The translations under genes were made by a program, and so were the position numbers. From Paracoccaceae bacterium (GTDB taxonomy: Bacteria; Pseudomonadota; Alphaproteobacteria; Rhodobacterales; Rhodobacteraceae), in the NCBI GenBank assembly GCA_003605175.1, contig QWDA01000001.1, positions 1 to 64,000 of the forward strand: 64,000 nucleotides of DNA, written 5' to 3'. Below are positions 52,018-61,822 of this stretch, piece after piece (positions within the stretch are counted from its first letter, which is position 1; every line of letters starts with the position of its first letter). Below the pieces are notes generated by a model. The model was given only the letters and a program-made list of their open reading frames with translations, did no database searches and was not told the origin of the DNA.

Positions 52018-53385
52018 TCAAGTGCCGGCCTGATCCGCCACGGCCCGCTGGATCCCGGTTTCCAGCGCGGCGACCATCGCGTCGATCTGCGCGCGGGTGA
52101 TGATCAGCGGCGGCGACATCACGCACATGTTGCCCATTGGCCGCAGCAGGAGCCCCAGTGCCTGGCAATGCCGGTCCACCGCCGCGCCGATGGTCACGCC
52201 CTCCGGGCCGGGCGGGCAGGGCGCCATCTCGACGCAGGCCATCATCCCCATTCCGCGCACATCCGCGACTCCGGGGAGCCGGGCGAGTTCCCGGAGCCGC
52301 CCCTGGAAATAGGGGATCATGGCACGGGCATGGTCGAGGATTCCGCCTTCGAGGAGCTCGATATTGCGGATCGCCACCGCGCAGCCCACCGGATGGCCGG
52401 AATAGGTCAGCCCGTGGGTGAAAAGCGCGCCCGGATTGTCGGAGCCGCGCAGCTCCTCGACGAGCCGCGCCGAGATCGCCACGCCGCCCAGGGGGAAATA
52501 GCCCGAGGTCACACCCTTGGCGAAGGTGACGATATCGGGCACCGCGCCGAAGACCTCCTCGGAGGCGAACATCGCGCCCAGCCGCCCGAACCCGGTCACC
52601 ACCTCGTCGGCGACGAACAGGATCCCGTGGCGGCGGCAGGTTTCGGCCATGCGGCGGAAATAGCCCTCGGGCGGCACGATCACCCCGCCCGAGGCCATCA
52701 CCGGCTCGCCCACGAAGGCAGCGATCCTTTCGGCGCCATGGCGGGCGATCAATGCCTCGAACTCGGCGATCAGCCGGTCGGCGAGATCGGTCTCGCTTTC
52801 CTCCGGCGCCCGGCTGCGCGGATCGGGGCAGGAGAGCCATTCGATCTGTTCCTCATGGTAGTCCATGAGCTCGCCCGATTTGGAGCTGCCGTTCAGCGAG
52901 GCCGAGAGATGGGTCGAACCGTGATAGGCGCCCTCGCGCGAGACAACGATCTTTTTTTCCGGGCGGCCGAGCGCGTTGTTGGCGTAGAAGATGAAGCGCA
53001 GCGCGGTCTCGATGGCGGTGGATCCGCCTGTGGTGAAGAACACATGGGCGAGGTCGCCCGGCGCGCGCTCGGCGATCATCCGCGCGAGGTCGAGCGCCGG
53101 CTCGTTCGCCGAATACCAGGGCGAATTGTAGGAGAGCGCCAGCGCTTGGTCCTGCATCGCGCGGGCGAGGTCGCGGTTGCGGTGGCCGACATTGGTGCAC
53201 CACATCCCCGCCGGCCCGTCGATCAGCCGGTTGCCCTCGGAATCCCAGATATAGACCCCGTCGCCCGCGCCGATCGTGTCGAGCGTGCTCGCATCGAGGC
53301 TGTCGCAGGCAGGCCAGGGCGGGATCAGATGCGCAGCGTCCTCGGTACGGTCGGCCCCGGCGTCGACGATCTCGGCCCTTCTCAC
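52018..53385 (-). CDS. class III (omega) aminotransferase
   Basis: 455 residues, PLP-dependent. Motifs: GMWCTNVGHRNRDLARAMQD, VFFTTGGSTAIETALRFIFY, SREGAYHGSTHLSASLNG, FVADEVVTGFGRLGAMFASE and the PLP Lys in IVTFAKGVTSGYFPLGGVAI. Related to omega-amino acid:pyruvate aminotransferases and taurine/beta-alanine transaminases. The TetR-type gene at 53,575 is on the same strand, upstream; an inverted repeat in the intergenic region is a likely operator. Its substrate is not defined by sequence. Confidence 0.9.
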   Translation of the reverse strand: MRRAEIVDAGADRTEDAAHLIPPWPACDSLDASTLDTIGAGDGVYIWDSEGNRLIDGPAGMWCTNVGHRNRDLARAMQDQALALSYNSPWYSANEPALDLARMIAERAPGDLAHVFFTTGGSTAIETALRFIFYANNALGRPEKKIVVSREGAYHGSTHLSASLNGSSKSGELMDYHEEQIEWLSCPDPRSRAPEESETDLADRLIAEFEALIARHGAERIAAFVGEPVMASGGVIVPPEGYFRRMAETCRRHGILFVADEVVTGFGRLGAMFASEEVFGAVPDIVTFAKGVTSGYFPLGGVAISARLVEELRGSDNPGALFTHGLTYSGHPVGCAVAIRNIELLEGGILDHARAMIPYFQGRLRELARLPGVADVRGMGMMACVEMAPCPPGPEGVTIGAAVDRHCQALGLLLRPMGNMCVMSPPLIITRAQIDAMVAALETGIQRAVADQAGT

Positions 53386-53405
53386 GGGAGGTCTCCGCTT
53401 CTTAT

Positions 53406-53419
53406 TGAATGTACGTTCA
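53406..53419. promoter_or_regulatory. palindrome TGAATGTACGTTCA, probable TetR/BetI-type operator
   Basis: Near-perfect palindrome 21-34 bp upstream of the aminotransferase start, with TTGAAT..GTTCAG flanks similar to BetI operators (TTGAACGTTCAA type). The neighbouring TetR-family gene is the natural candidate to bind it. Confidence 0.7.
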
Positions 53420-53574
53420 GCAAGTATCTTTCACGAAATCCGTTAAAGATCAATCGACGCGCGGCATCCGCCGGGGTCAAAACTCTTGAAGCAGGAGATT
53501 TGCACGGAAGTTCCGCGGATTCTCCGGCGCCGCCCGTTGCGGCGGCCGCGCCCGGCGGACGGCGCGCGCGCCTG

Positions 53575-54234
53575 TCAGCCGGGCCCGGCCCGCCGGGTGC
53601 CGTTCGCGTCGAAATGCGTCGGGAAGAGGCTCGCGAGCGCTGCCCGCGCGACCTCCCGCGCCTCGTCGCGCGCGCCCGCGCCGCCCACCATCATCCGGAG
53701 CCAGAGACCTTCCTGCATCGCATAGACCAGGGCGCCGATCCGCGCGGGGTCGAAACCCTGGCCCCCCGCATCGCGCAACTCGCCGCAGACCGCCTCGATC
53801 GCCGCGAGGTAGCCCTCGTCATGCGACCAGCAGAGCGCGCGGTAATCCGGCCGCGTCGCCGCCTCGGACCAGAAGGCGAACCAGGTCGCGATCATCCGGT
53901 CGCTGCACACCGCCTCGTCGAGATCGCACATCACCAGCGCCTCGATCCGTGCCGCCGGGTCGGGCCCCGCCGCCGCGAGCGCGCTCCGCCAATGGGCGGC
54001 ATACTCGTCGCACATGAATTGCAGCGTCTCGAGGAACAGCTTCTCCTTGCTCTCGAAATGGAAGTTCACGATCCCCCGCGACAGCCCGGCCGCGACCGAC
54101 ACATCGGCGAGCGTGGTGGCGGAGAAGCCCTTCGCGGCGATGGTTCCGATCGTCGCCCGGATCAGTTGCTCGCGCCGTACCTCCCGGCTTTCGCGGCGCC
54201 GGCCGGGTTCGGTCTGGTTTCGGCTGTCGTCCAT
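53575..54234 (-). CDS. TetR/AcrR-family (BetI-like) transcriptional regulator
   Basis: 219 residues. N-terminal HTH: VRREQLIRATIGTIAAKGFS followed by ATTLADVSVAAGLSRGIVNF and HFESKEKLFLETL, very close to BetI in this part. The ligand-binding domain (TWFAFWSEAATRPDYRALC) also matches BetI-type proteins, which sense choline in betaine synthesis. No bet genes are nearby; the next gene is a class III aminotransferase with a matching operator, so the ligand is probably an amine. Longer frame upstream lacks support. Confidence 0.85.
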   Translation of the reverse strand: MDDSRNQTEPGRRRESREVRREQLIRATIGTIAAKGFSATTLADVSVAAGLSRGIVNFHFESKEKLFLETLQFMCDEYAAHWRSALAAAGPDPAARIEALVMCDLDEAVCSDRMIATWFAFWSEAATRPDYRALCWSHDEGYLAAIEAVCGELRDAGGQGFDPARIGALVYAMQEGLWLRMMVGGAGARDEAREVARAALASLFPTHFDANGTRRAGPG

Positions 54235-54365
54235 TGCGGTTGCCCCCGACGCACCATCAGGATGCATGGGCCAACTGGCCGCGCTGTCAAGCGCGCGCGT
54301 GTATCGAAGGAAAGGACGGGCGGAGAAACCCGCGTGAAGCGAGGGCTGCTTTCGGCCCCGGCCGG

Positions 54366-54554
54366 TCAGTCGGCGATGGCGACGAACTCTTCGGGATCGG
54401 GTTGCATGGCGACCAGCATGCCCGCCATCAATGTGGCCATGGTACCAACCGCCGAATAGAGGCAAAGCGCGAGAAGCAGTGAGCCGCCAGCCGCCACGCC
54501 CCAGAGCGCCGCAGTGAGGCCAGCCGTCATTCCGAGACCCAGAACTCCATTCAT
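54366..54554 (-). CDS. 62-residue membrane protein, unknown
   Basis: Start at 54,554 because GAGGAGGA lies 8 bases upstream; other in-frame ATGs occur at 54,581 and 54,608. The sequence GVLGLGMTAGLTAALWGVAA and LLLALCLYSAVGTMATLMAG suggests two transmembrane helices, with an acidic tail (DPEEFVAIAD). It lies 101 bp downstream of the acyl-CoA synthetase gene. No function known. Confidence 0.6.
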   Translation of the reverse strand: MNGVLGLGMTAGLTAALWGVAAGGSLLLALCLYSAVGTMATLMAGMLVAMQPDPEEFVAIAD

Positions 54555-54655
54555 CGCAACTGTCCTCCTCGTCTGCTCCATAGGGTTGATTTCCCTTTGT
54601 GGCATCATTGCGCCAGTTGTTGGGTCAGTTTGCGCAAATCTTCGCCGATTTGGAA

Positions 54656-56545
54656 TCAAACTTTCCACGTCCAGGGCCTGGTGTAGCCTCCGAGCACCGC
54701 GTCCACCCGGCTCTCGTCGTCCTTGCCCTTGCCGGAAAGTGTCGCGACGAGGCCGAGTTTCTTGTCCTCGACCACTTCCGCCACCCGCGCCGACAGCCCC
54801 GCCTCGGTCAGCGCCGAATCGTAGACCCGCGCGATGGCGCGTTTCCTGAGATCGGGCTTGAACACCTTGCCCACCGCGGTCTTTGGCAGCTCCGGCAGGA
54901 TCTCGATGTATTTCGGATGCGCCGCGCGCTCGTGGATATGCTCCTTCGCATACGCCATCAGCGCCTCCGGCGTCACCTCGGCCCCGGCCACCAGTTCCAC
55001 ATAGGCGCAGGGCAGTTCGCCGGCATGGGCATCGGGCTGACCGATCGCGCCGGCCATCGCCACCGCCTCGTGGCCCGCCAGCGCCTCCTCGATCTCGGCC
55101 GGGTCGATATTGTGCCCGCCCCGGATGATCAGATCCTTCGCCCGGCCGGTGATCCAGAGATAGCCGTCCGCATCCAGCCGCCCCAGATCCCCGGTCCTGA
55201 GGTACTCGTCGTAGTGGAACAGGTGCAGGTTCTTGTCGCTCTCGGTATAGGTCCCGCCCGGGATCACGCCGGGATTGGCGATGCAGATCTCGCCCACCTC
55301 GTCGGTGCCGCATTCGGCGACGCCGCCATCGGAGGTATGCACCAGGATCTTCACGTCGGTATAGGGGAACGGGATCCCGACCGAGCCGATCTTCTTCTCG
55401 CCCGACGGCGGATTGCAGGACACCAGGCAGGTCGCCTCGGTCAGCCCATAGCCCTCGACGATATTCACCCCGGTCGCCGTTTCGAAACGCCGGTACAGCT
55501 CGACCGGGAGCGGAGAGGAACCGGAGAACGCCGTCTTGACGCTCGAGATGTCCGCATCGACGGGACGCTGCATCAGGGCCGAGATCGCTGTCGGCACGAT
55601 GATGATGAAGGTGACGCGCCAGCGCTCGATCAGCTTCCAGAAATTGTCGAACACGCCGTCCCCGCGATATCCCGAGGGCGTCGGGAACACCACATGCGCG
55701 CCCGAGGCGACCGCCGACATCATGGTCACCTGAACCGCGAAGACGTGGAACAGGGGCAGCGGGCACATGATCGTGTCCTGCTCGGAAAACAGCAGCGTCG
55801 CGCCGAGCCAGCCGTTATAGACCATGCCCGAATAGCGGTGCCGCGCGACCTTCGGCATCCCCGTGGTGCCGCCGGTGTGGAAATAGGCGCCCACCCGGTC
55901 GCCCTCGGCGTCGGAGAAGACCAGCGCCTTGGGATGCTTCGCGCATTCCGCGTTGAAATCCAGTACCTTGGCCTTGTGCTTGACCGTGGTCTTCGGCCGC
56001 AGAAACGGAACGATCCAGCTCTTCGGCGGCGTCAGGTAGCGGTTCAGGTCGATTTCCAGCACCGCCTCGACATTGGGCGCCAGGGCCACTGCCTCGGCCG
56101 CCTTCTGCGCCACGTCCACCTTGGGAAAGGATTTCAGCGTCACCAGCACCTTGGCGCCGGTCTCGCGCAGGATCGCCGCGATCTGTTCGGCATCGAGCAG
56201 CGGGTTGATCGGGTTCACGATCCCTGCCATGAGGCCGCCATAGAGCGTGAGAATGGTCTCCATGCTGTTCGGCAGCAGATAGGCGACGACATCCTCCTCG
56301 CCGACCCCGAGCGACCGGAACAGGTTCGCCGCCTGGCAGCTCCTGGCGAACATCTCGGCCCAGGTCAGCGTTTCGGCCTTGTCGGTCGGGCCGGACAGGA
56401 TCTGGAAGGACACTGCCGGGCGGTCGCCATGCCGTTGCGCGACCGATTTGAGAAAGCCGTGCATGGTCGTCGGCAGGCCACGTTCCGTCCATGGCACCTG
56501 GGCCTCGATCGCCCGCGCATCCGCGCTGGACATAAACCGTTCCAT
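54656..56545 (-). CDS. AMP-dependent acyl-CoA synthetase
   Basis: 629 residues; start MERFMSSADARAIEAQVPWT fits the AGGGAGG site 7 bases away better than the ATG two codons earlier. ANL-superfamily motifs: AYFHTGGTTGMPKVARHRYS (P-loop), VEGYGLTEATCLVSCNP, YLRTGDLGRLDADGYLWITG, RAKDLIIRGGHNIDPAEIEE and the adenylation Lys in LPKTAVGKVFKPDLRK. It activates a fatty or related carboxylic acid; an N-terminal extension of about 35 residues is present. Chain length is not predictable. Confidence 0.92.
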   Translation of the reverse strand: MERFMSSADARAIEAQVPWTERGLPTTMHGFLKSVAQRHGDRPAVSFQILSGPTDKAETLTWAEMFARSCQAANLFRSLGVGEEDVVAYLLPNSMETILTLYGGLMAGIVNPINPLLDAEQIAAILRETGAKVLVTLKSFPKVDVAQKAAEAVALAPNVEAVLEIDLNRYLTPPKSWIVPFLRPKTTVKHKAKVLDFNAECAKHPKALVFSDAEGDRVGAYFHTGGTTGMPKVARHRYSGMVYNGWLGATLLFSEQDTIMCPLPLFHVFAVQVTMMSAVASGAHVVFPTPSGYRGDGVFDNFWKLIERWRVTFIIIVPTAISALMQRPVDADISSVKTAFSGSSPLPVELYRRFETATGVNIVEGYGLTEATCLVSCNPPSGEKKIGSVGIPFPYTDVKILVHTSDGGVAECGTDEVGEICIANPGVIPGGTYTESDKNLHLFHYDEYLRTGDLGRLDADGYLWITGRAKDLIIRGGHNIDPAEIEEALAGHEAVAMAGAIGQPDAHAGELPCAYVELVAGAEVTPEALMAYAKEHIHERAAHPKYIEILPELPKTAVGKVFKPDLRKRAIARVYDSALTEAGLSARVAEVVEDKKLGLVATLSGKGKDDESRVDAVLGGYTRPWTWKV

Positions 56546-56661
56546 CGGCATCCTCCCTTGGGCCCGCTTGGCCGGGCTTCCATGTCGTTGACTGGAATTG
56601 ATGCGGCAATCGCCCCATTCGGGCAAGGGTGTATGGCGCCCCTACGTCGCGTAAGGCGGGG

Positions 56662-58452
56662 CTACTCGGCCGCCAGCCCCTCGGTGAACTGAAGCCGCGC
56701 GAGCCGGGAATACAGTCCGCCCTCGGCCACCAGCGCGTCATGGCTGCCTTGCGCCACGATCCGGCCCTCGTCGAACACCAGGATCCGGTCGGCCTTCTTC
56801 ACCGTCGCCAGCCGGTGCGCGACGACCAGCACGGTGCGGTCGCGGCTCAGCCGGTCCACCGCCTCCTGCACCGCCCGCTCGCTCTCGGCGTCGAGCGCCG
56901 AGGTCGCCTCGTCCAGCAGCAGGATCGGCGCGTCGCGCAGGATCGCGCGGGCCAGCGCGATGCGCTGCTTCTGCCCGCCCGAGAGCATGATGCCGCGCTC
57001 GCCCACATAGGTGTCGTAGCCTTCGGGCAGCGCGGCCAGGAACTCGTGCGCCGCCGCCGCCTCCGCGGCTGCCTCGACCTCCGCATCGGTGGCGCCGGGC
57101 CGGCCGAAGCGGATGTTCTCGCGCGCCGAGGTGGCGAAGATCACTGGATCCTGCGGCACCAGCGCGATCGACCGCCGGAATGTGGCGCGGTCCATGTCCT
57201 GCAGATCGTAACCGCCGATCCGGATCCGGCCGGCGCGCGGATCGTAGAACCGCAGCAGAAGCTGGATCACCGTCGACTTGCCCGCCCCCGAGGGGCCCAC
57301 CAGCGCCACCGTCTCGCCCGGCGCGACCTCGAAGCTCACACTGTCGAGCGCCGCCCGGTCGCGCCGCGTCGGATAGGCGAAGGCCACCTCCTCGAAGGCG
57401 ATCCGCCCCTCGAGCGGCTCCGGCGGCACCACCGGCTCCGCGGGGTCTCTCACGCTGTCCGCGGCGTTCAGCAGCTCCACCAGCCGCTCCGTCGCACCCG
57501 CCGCCCGCTGCAACTCGCCCCAGATCTCCGACAGGGAGCCGACGGCGCCCGCCAGGATCACCGCGTAGATCACGAACTGCACCAGCTCGCCCACGCTCAT
57601 CGCATCGGCCCGCACGTCGCGCGCGCCGGTCCAGAGGACCCCGACGATCCCGGAGAACACCAGCGCGATGATCGTCGCCGTCATCACCGCCCGCGTGCCG
57701 ATCCGCTTCCGCGCGGCGTTGTAGGCAGCTTCGGTCACCTCGGCGAACCGCGCCCGGCTCGCATCCTCGTGGCTGTAGGCCTGCACCGTCTGCGCCGAGA
57801 GAAGCGCCTCCGAGGCATTTCCCGACGACGCCGCGATCCAGTCCTGGTTCTCCCGCGACAGCGCCCGCAGCCGGCGGCCAAGCACCACGATCGGCACGAT
57901 CACCACGGGCACCAGGAGGAGCACGAGGCCGGTGAGCTTGGCCGAGGTGACGAACAGCATCGCCAAGGCGCCGAACAGCATGAGCATGTTGCGCAGGGCG
58001 ACCGAGATCGACGACCCGAGCACGCTCAGGATCAGCGTCGTGTCGGTGGTGATCCGGCTCAGCACCTCGCCGGTCATGATCCGCTCGTAGAAGGCCGGGC
58101 TCATGCCGATCATCCGGGCGAAGACCGCCTTGCGGATATCCGCGACCACCCGCTCGCCGAGCCGCGTCACCAGATAGTACCGCGCCCCGGTTCCCAGCGC
58201 GAGGAGCCCCGCGATCACCAGGGCGGCCATGAAATAATTGTCGAGCAGCTGCTCCGCCGAGGTCTCGAACCCGTCCACCACGCGACGGACCGCAAGGGGC
58301 AGGATCAGCGAGATCATCGCGGTCGCGACCAGCGCCAGGAACGCGGCCAGCACGGTCAGCCGGTAGGGGGCGAGGAACGGCACCAGCCCCGCGATCGCAC
58401 CGATCCGGCGCGACGCGGCGCGCTTCTCCATGTCTGCCCGTGTGCTGGCCAT
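56662..58452 (-). CDS. MsbA-like ABC exporter (half-transporter)
   Basis: 596 residues. N-terminal six-helix domain (LVPFLAPYRLTVLAAFLALV; LLLVPVVIVPIVVLGRRL) and C-terminal ATPase: Walker A LVGPSGAGKSTVIQLLL, signature MLSGGQKQRIALARAILR, Walker B ILLLDEATSALDAESE, H-loop VAHRLATV. Probably a homodimer exporting lipid or peptide; substrate unknown. Divergent from the binding-protein gene at 58,645. Confidence 0.93.
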   Translation of the reverse strand: MASTRADMEKRAASRRIGAIAGLVPFLAPYRLTVLAAFLALVATAMISLILPLAVRRVVDGFETSAEQLLDNYFMAALVIAGLLALGTGARYYLVTRLGERVVADIRKAVFARMIGMSPAFYERIMTGEVLSRITTDTTLILSVLGSSISVALRNMLMLFGALAMLFVTSAKLTGLVLLLVPVVIVPIVVLGRRLRALSRENQDWIAASSGNASEALLSAQTVQAYSHEDASRARFAEVTEAAYNAARKRIGTRAVMTATIIALVFSGIVGVLWTGARDVRADAMSVGELVQFVIYAVILAGAVGSLSEIWGELQRAAGATERLVELLNAADSVRDPAEPVVPPEPLEGRIAFEEVAFAYPTRRDRAALDSVSFEVAPGETVALVGPSGAGKSTVIQLLLRFYDPRAGRIRIGGYDLQDMDRATFRRSIALVPQDPVIFATSARENIRFGRPGATDAEVEAAAEAAAAHEFLAALPEGYDTYVGERGIMLSGGQKQRIALARAILRDAPILLLDEATSALDAESERAVQEAVDRLSRDRTVLVVAHRLATVKKADRILVFDEGRIVAQGSHDALVAEGGLYSRLARLQFTEGLAAE

Positions 58453-58541
58453 CGTACCTCCGAGGCGCCGGATACAATCTTGCGCCTACGCCCACAAGCG
58501 ACGTGGGGCCGCAGGGGGCGATTTCCCGAACGGAAACCGAC

Positions 58542-58564
58542 TGTTTCCCGGATTTCGGGAAGAT
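58542..58564. repeat. small hairpin in the divergent promoter region
   Basis: TTCCCG-GATTT-CGGGAA lies in the 192-bp spacer between the ABC exporter and the binding-protein gene; a neighbouring TTTCCCGAACGG repeats one arm. It may be an operator or RNA hairpin. Confidence 0.4.
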
Positions 58565-58644
58565 GCCGCCCCGCAGACAGCGGGGACGGAACCCGATCTT
58601 AACGCGCCGCGCCTAGCGGTGGGACAAACTTTAAGGAGATCAAG

Positions 58645-59409
58645 ATGCGTTACGAACGCCTCTTTGCGTTTGCCTTTGCCGTTTCGACGGCCCTCGCGTG
58701 GCAGCCTGGCCAGGCCGCCGTGATCGAGCTTCGGGCAGACACCTGGTGCCCCTTCAACTGCGACCCGGACACGGATCGGCCAGGTTTCATGGTTGAGATC
58801 GCGCGCGAGGCGCTGGCCCCCTACGGGCACCAGGTCAACTATCGCACGATGAACTGGGCGCGCAGCCTCGAATTCGTACGCGCCGGGCGGATCGACGGGG
58901 TGATCGGAACCGATGCGGACGAAGGGCCGGACCTGATCTTCGGCCCGCCGCTCGCGACCTATCGTGAGGCCACCGCGTTCCGCCGCGGCGAGGCGCGCGA
59001 GCTCACGCATGAGGCCATCGAAGGTTTGCGCGTCGGCGTCATCGCAGAATACGAGTACAGCTCCGAAGCGATCATCTCCTATATCGATGAGCACGGCGGC
59101 GACGGTGCGCTCGTCCAGATGCTCTCCGGCGAAATGGCGCTGGCCCAGAACCTCAGGAAGCTCTCGGCCCACCGGATCGACCTGGTGCCCGAGGACAACG
59201 CGGTGCTGCGCTACACGCTTGCCAACATGGGCATGCAGGATGCGGTCGACCTCGTGCTCGACGAGGAGGTCAGCGAACTCTACATCGCCTTCTCGCCGGC
59301 GCGCGAGACCTCGCAGCTCTATGCGGAGCAACTGACAGAAGGGGTCGAACGGCTGCGACAATCCGGTCGGCTTGCCGAGATCCTGGCGCGGTATGGCCTG
59401 ACCGAGTGA
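58645..59409 (+). CDS. periplasmic substrate-binding protein (SBP_bac_3-like)
   Basis: 254 residues with AAGGAG upstream. Signal peptide MRYERLFAFAFAVSTALAWQ cleaved near residue 25. The bilobal fold pattern is visible: IELRADTWCPFNCDPDTDRP, GFMVEIAREALAPYGHQVNY, GVIGTDADEGPDLIFGPPLA, and SAHRIDLVPEDNAVLRYTLA. No amino-acid permease is next to it; instead a GGDEF-EAL gene starts 7 bp downstream, so it likely feeds a ligand signal to that membrane protein, as some SBP-linked c-di-GMP sensors do. Confidence 0.85.
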   Translation: MRYERLFAFAFAVSTALAWQPGQAAVIELRADTWCPFNCDPDTDRPGFMVEIAREALAPYGHQVNYRTMNWARSLEFVRAGRIDGVIGTDADEGPDLIFGPPLATYREATAFRRGEARELTHEAIEGLRVGVIAEYEYSSEAIISYIDEHGGDGALVQMLSGEMALAQNLRKLSAHRIDLVPEDNAVLRYTLANMGMQDAVDLVLDEEVSELYIAFSPARETSQLYAEQLTEGVERLRQSGRLAEILARYGLTE

Positions 59410-59416
59410 CCGGAGA

Positions 59417-61786
59417 GTGCCGGGGTCGTCTCCAGTTTCGTTCCGAACGCGCCTGCTGGTCGGCGTTCTCGTTCCGATGGTGTTCGTCCAGTGTGGCGCG
59501 ATCGCCATCGAGCTGCGCGACCTGAAGCATCGCTACGACGAGGCGCTCCGCGGCGAGGCACGGCTGATTTCCGGCCTCGTGGGTGAGGCGATGGTGCAGC
59601 CGCTCTGGGACTATGACCTCGCCCAGGTCGGCAGCCTGGCCGCGCAGACGCTCGAAGACAGGGTGATCGCCCGCGCTTCCGTCTCTGGCCCCGATGGCCA
59701 GATCATCGCCGAAGCCAGTCAGTCGGGATATGAGGAACGGCCGGGCGATCTGCGCTTCACCTATCCCTTGCAATACAATCGCGGCGAAATCTCCGAACCG
59801 CTCGGCGAACTCGAGCTTGTCCTGCGCACCGATACGGTCACCGCCGCGCTCACCTCGGCCGTGCTGAACAAGCTCATGCTCTCCTCGGCGATCCTCGCGC
59901 TCATCGGCGCTGCCCTGTTCTTCGTCGTCACCCGGCTTTCCCGGCCGCTGGTCCAGCTTTCGGCCATCATCGCCCGGGTCGGCGATGGCGAACTCGATTG
60001 CGAGGTCCCCTGGCTCGACCGCAGGGACGATATCGGCCAGGTCGCCCGCGCCCTCGAACGGCTCCGCAAGAACGAGGCCGAGGTCGCGATTCTCCGGAGC
60101 CAGAACGACGAGGAAACCCGCCGCGAGCGCCGCCGCATCCGCCGCGCCCTCGCCTCCACGCAGGACGCGATCCTCCTCGCCGACGAACGCGGCATGATCG
60201 TCTACCGCAACCCCAACGCCGCCGATCTCTTCGACGGCATCCAGGTCCGCGCGCCCTTGCGCTTCGCCCCCTGGATCGACGACCCTTCGGCCCGGGAGAT
60301 CGACCGGTCGGTCGCGGCCAGGCAGAACTTCCTCGTCTCCGCCGCCGGCCCCCTCCAGGAGGACGGCCACCCGCTCAGCCTGCTGATCCGCGGCGGGCCG
60401 ATCCAGGACGAGGACGGCACCTTCCTCGGCACCGCCGTGCTTGCCACCGACCACACCGAGCAGACCCGCCAGACCGAGCGGGTACGCTACCTCTCCGAGC
60501 ATGACAGCCTCACCGGCCTCGCCAATCGCCGCCTGCTCGAAAGCACCCTGGCGGATTGGGTGTCCGACGAGGGGATCGAGGCCTCGGTCATGCTCGCCGA
60601 TCTCGACCATTTCAAGCGGATCAACGACACTTTGGGCCATCCCGTGGGCGATGCGCTCCTGCGCCGCGCCGCGCTCCTGTTCGAGGCCGAGGTGGGGGTC
60701 GACGAACTGCCGGCCCGCCTCGGCGGCGACGAATTCGCGATCATCGCCCGGGGATCCGACAGCGCCGAACGGCTGACCAAGATCGCCCGGGCGCTCCTCG
60801 CCGCGCTTTCGGAGCCGCAGCACATCGACGGCCGCGTGCTCCATACCGGGCTCTCGATCGGCATCTCGACGATCCAGGCCGGCGAACCCAACCCGGCCGA
60901 CGGGCTCCGGCGCGCCGACCTCGCGCTCTACGAGGCGAAACGGCAGGGCCGCGGCCGGCTCGAATTGTTCCGCGAGGCGCTGGAGGCCACCGTACGCCGC
61001 AAGTCGCTGATCGAGACCGAGCTCCGGCGCGCGCTCGTCCATGGCGATATTCGCGCGCATTTCCAGCGCCAGACCGCTGTAGACGACGGTCGCGTCGTCG
61101 GCTTCGAGGCGCTGGCGCGCTGGGAGCATACCCGGCTCGGCCGGATCCCCCCCGCCGAATTCGTCGCCGTGGCCGAGGAAACCGGCCTGATCCGCGAGCT
61201 CACCTACCAGATCATGACCCAGGCGTTTCGCGCCGCCGCCGACTGGCAGGCGATGGGCTTTCCGGGCCGCGTCGCCGTGAACGCCTCGCCGATGCTGTTC
61301 GACAGCGACCTCAGCGAATTCGTGCAGGATTGCCTTCTCGCCACCGGCTGCAACCCCTCCGCCGCCGAGATGGAGATCACCGAAACCGTGGTCCTCGCCC
61401 AGGGCAACAACGCCCGCGAGACGATCGAGGAGCTCCGCGCCATGGGTCTCACCGTGGCGCTCGACGATTTCGGCATGGGCTATTCCTCGCTCAGCTACCT
61501 GCAGAGCTTCCCGGTCGACAAGATCAAGGTCGACCGCGCCTTCGTCTCGAAACTGCCGAACTCCGCCGAAACCCGCGCCATCGTCGTCGCCATCGCCGAG
61601 CTGGGCCACGCGCTGGGCATGACCGTCGCCGGCGAGGGCGCCGAAACCGAGGCGCATCGGGATTGCCTCGCCGAATGCCAGATCGACTATGTGCAGGGCT
61701 TCATCGACGGCCCGCCGGTCGATTTCGAGAAGGCCACCGCCATCGTCCGCGCCCAGCATACCGCCCGGGAAGAGCGCGCCTCCTGA
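59417..61786 (+). CDS. membrane GGDEF-EAL protein (c-di-GMP synthesis/degradation)
   Basis: 789 residues from GTG at 59,417. TM1 at about 9-31, periplasmic sensor to about 148, TM2 150-172 (MLSSAILALIGAALFFVV), HAMP-like linker, PAS-like segment (ALASTQDAILLADERGMIVY), GGDEF domain with intact RLGGDEFAII at about 435, and EAL domain with VGFEALARWEH (about 562), EITETVVLAQ, LDDFGMGYSSLSYLQ and DKIKVDRAFV. Both active sites look intact, so it may be bifunctional. The periplasmic domain next to a co-transcribed binding protein suggests ligand-controlled switching of biofilm/motility. Confidence 0.92.
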   Translation: MPGSSPVSFRTRLLVGVLVPMVFVQCGAIAIELRDLKHRYDEALRGEARLISGLVGEAMVQPLWDYDLAQVGSLAAQTLEDRVIARASVSGPDGQIIAEASQSGYEERPGDLRFTYPLQYNRGEISEPLGELELVLRTDTVTAALTSAVLNKLMLSSAILALIGAALFFVVTRLSRPLVQLSAIIARVGDGELDCEVPWLDRRDDIGQVARALERLRKNEAEVAILRSQNDEETRRERRRIRRALASTQDAILLADERGMIVYRNPNAADLFDGIQVRAPLRFAPWIDDPSAREIDRSVAARQNFLVSAAGPLQEDGHPLSLLIRGGPIQDEDGTFLGTAVLATDHTEQTRQTERVRYLSEHDSLTGLANRRLLESTLADWVSDEGIEASVMLADLDHFKRINDTLGHPVGDALLRRAALLFEAEVGVDELPARLGGDEFAIIARGSDSAERLTKIARALLAALSEPQHIDGRVLHTGLSIGISTIQAGEPNPADGLRRADLALYEAKRQGRGRLELFREALEATVRRKSLIETELRRALVHGDIRAHFQRQTAVDDGRVVGFEALARWEHTRLGRIPPAEFVAVAEETGLIRELTYQIMTQAFRAAADWQAMGFPGRVAVNASPMLFDSDLSEFVQDCLLATGCNPSAAEMEITETVVLAQGNNARETIEELRAMGLTVALDDFGMGYSSLSYLQSFPVDKIKVDRAFVSKLPNSAETRAIVVAIAELGHALGMTVAGEGAETEAHRDCLAECQIDYVQGFIDGPPVDFEKATAIVRAQHTAREERAS

Positions 61787-61822
61787 CCGGGCCGAAACGA
61801 GAGCGCCGGGAGGGCGGCGCCA

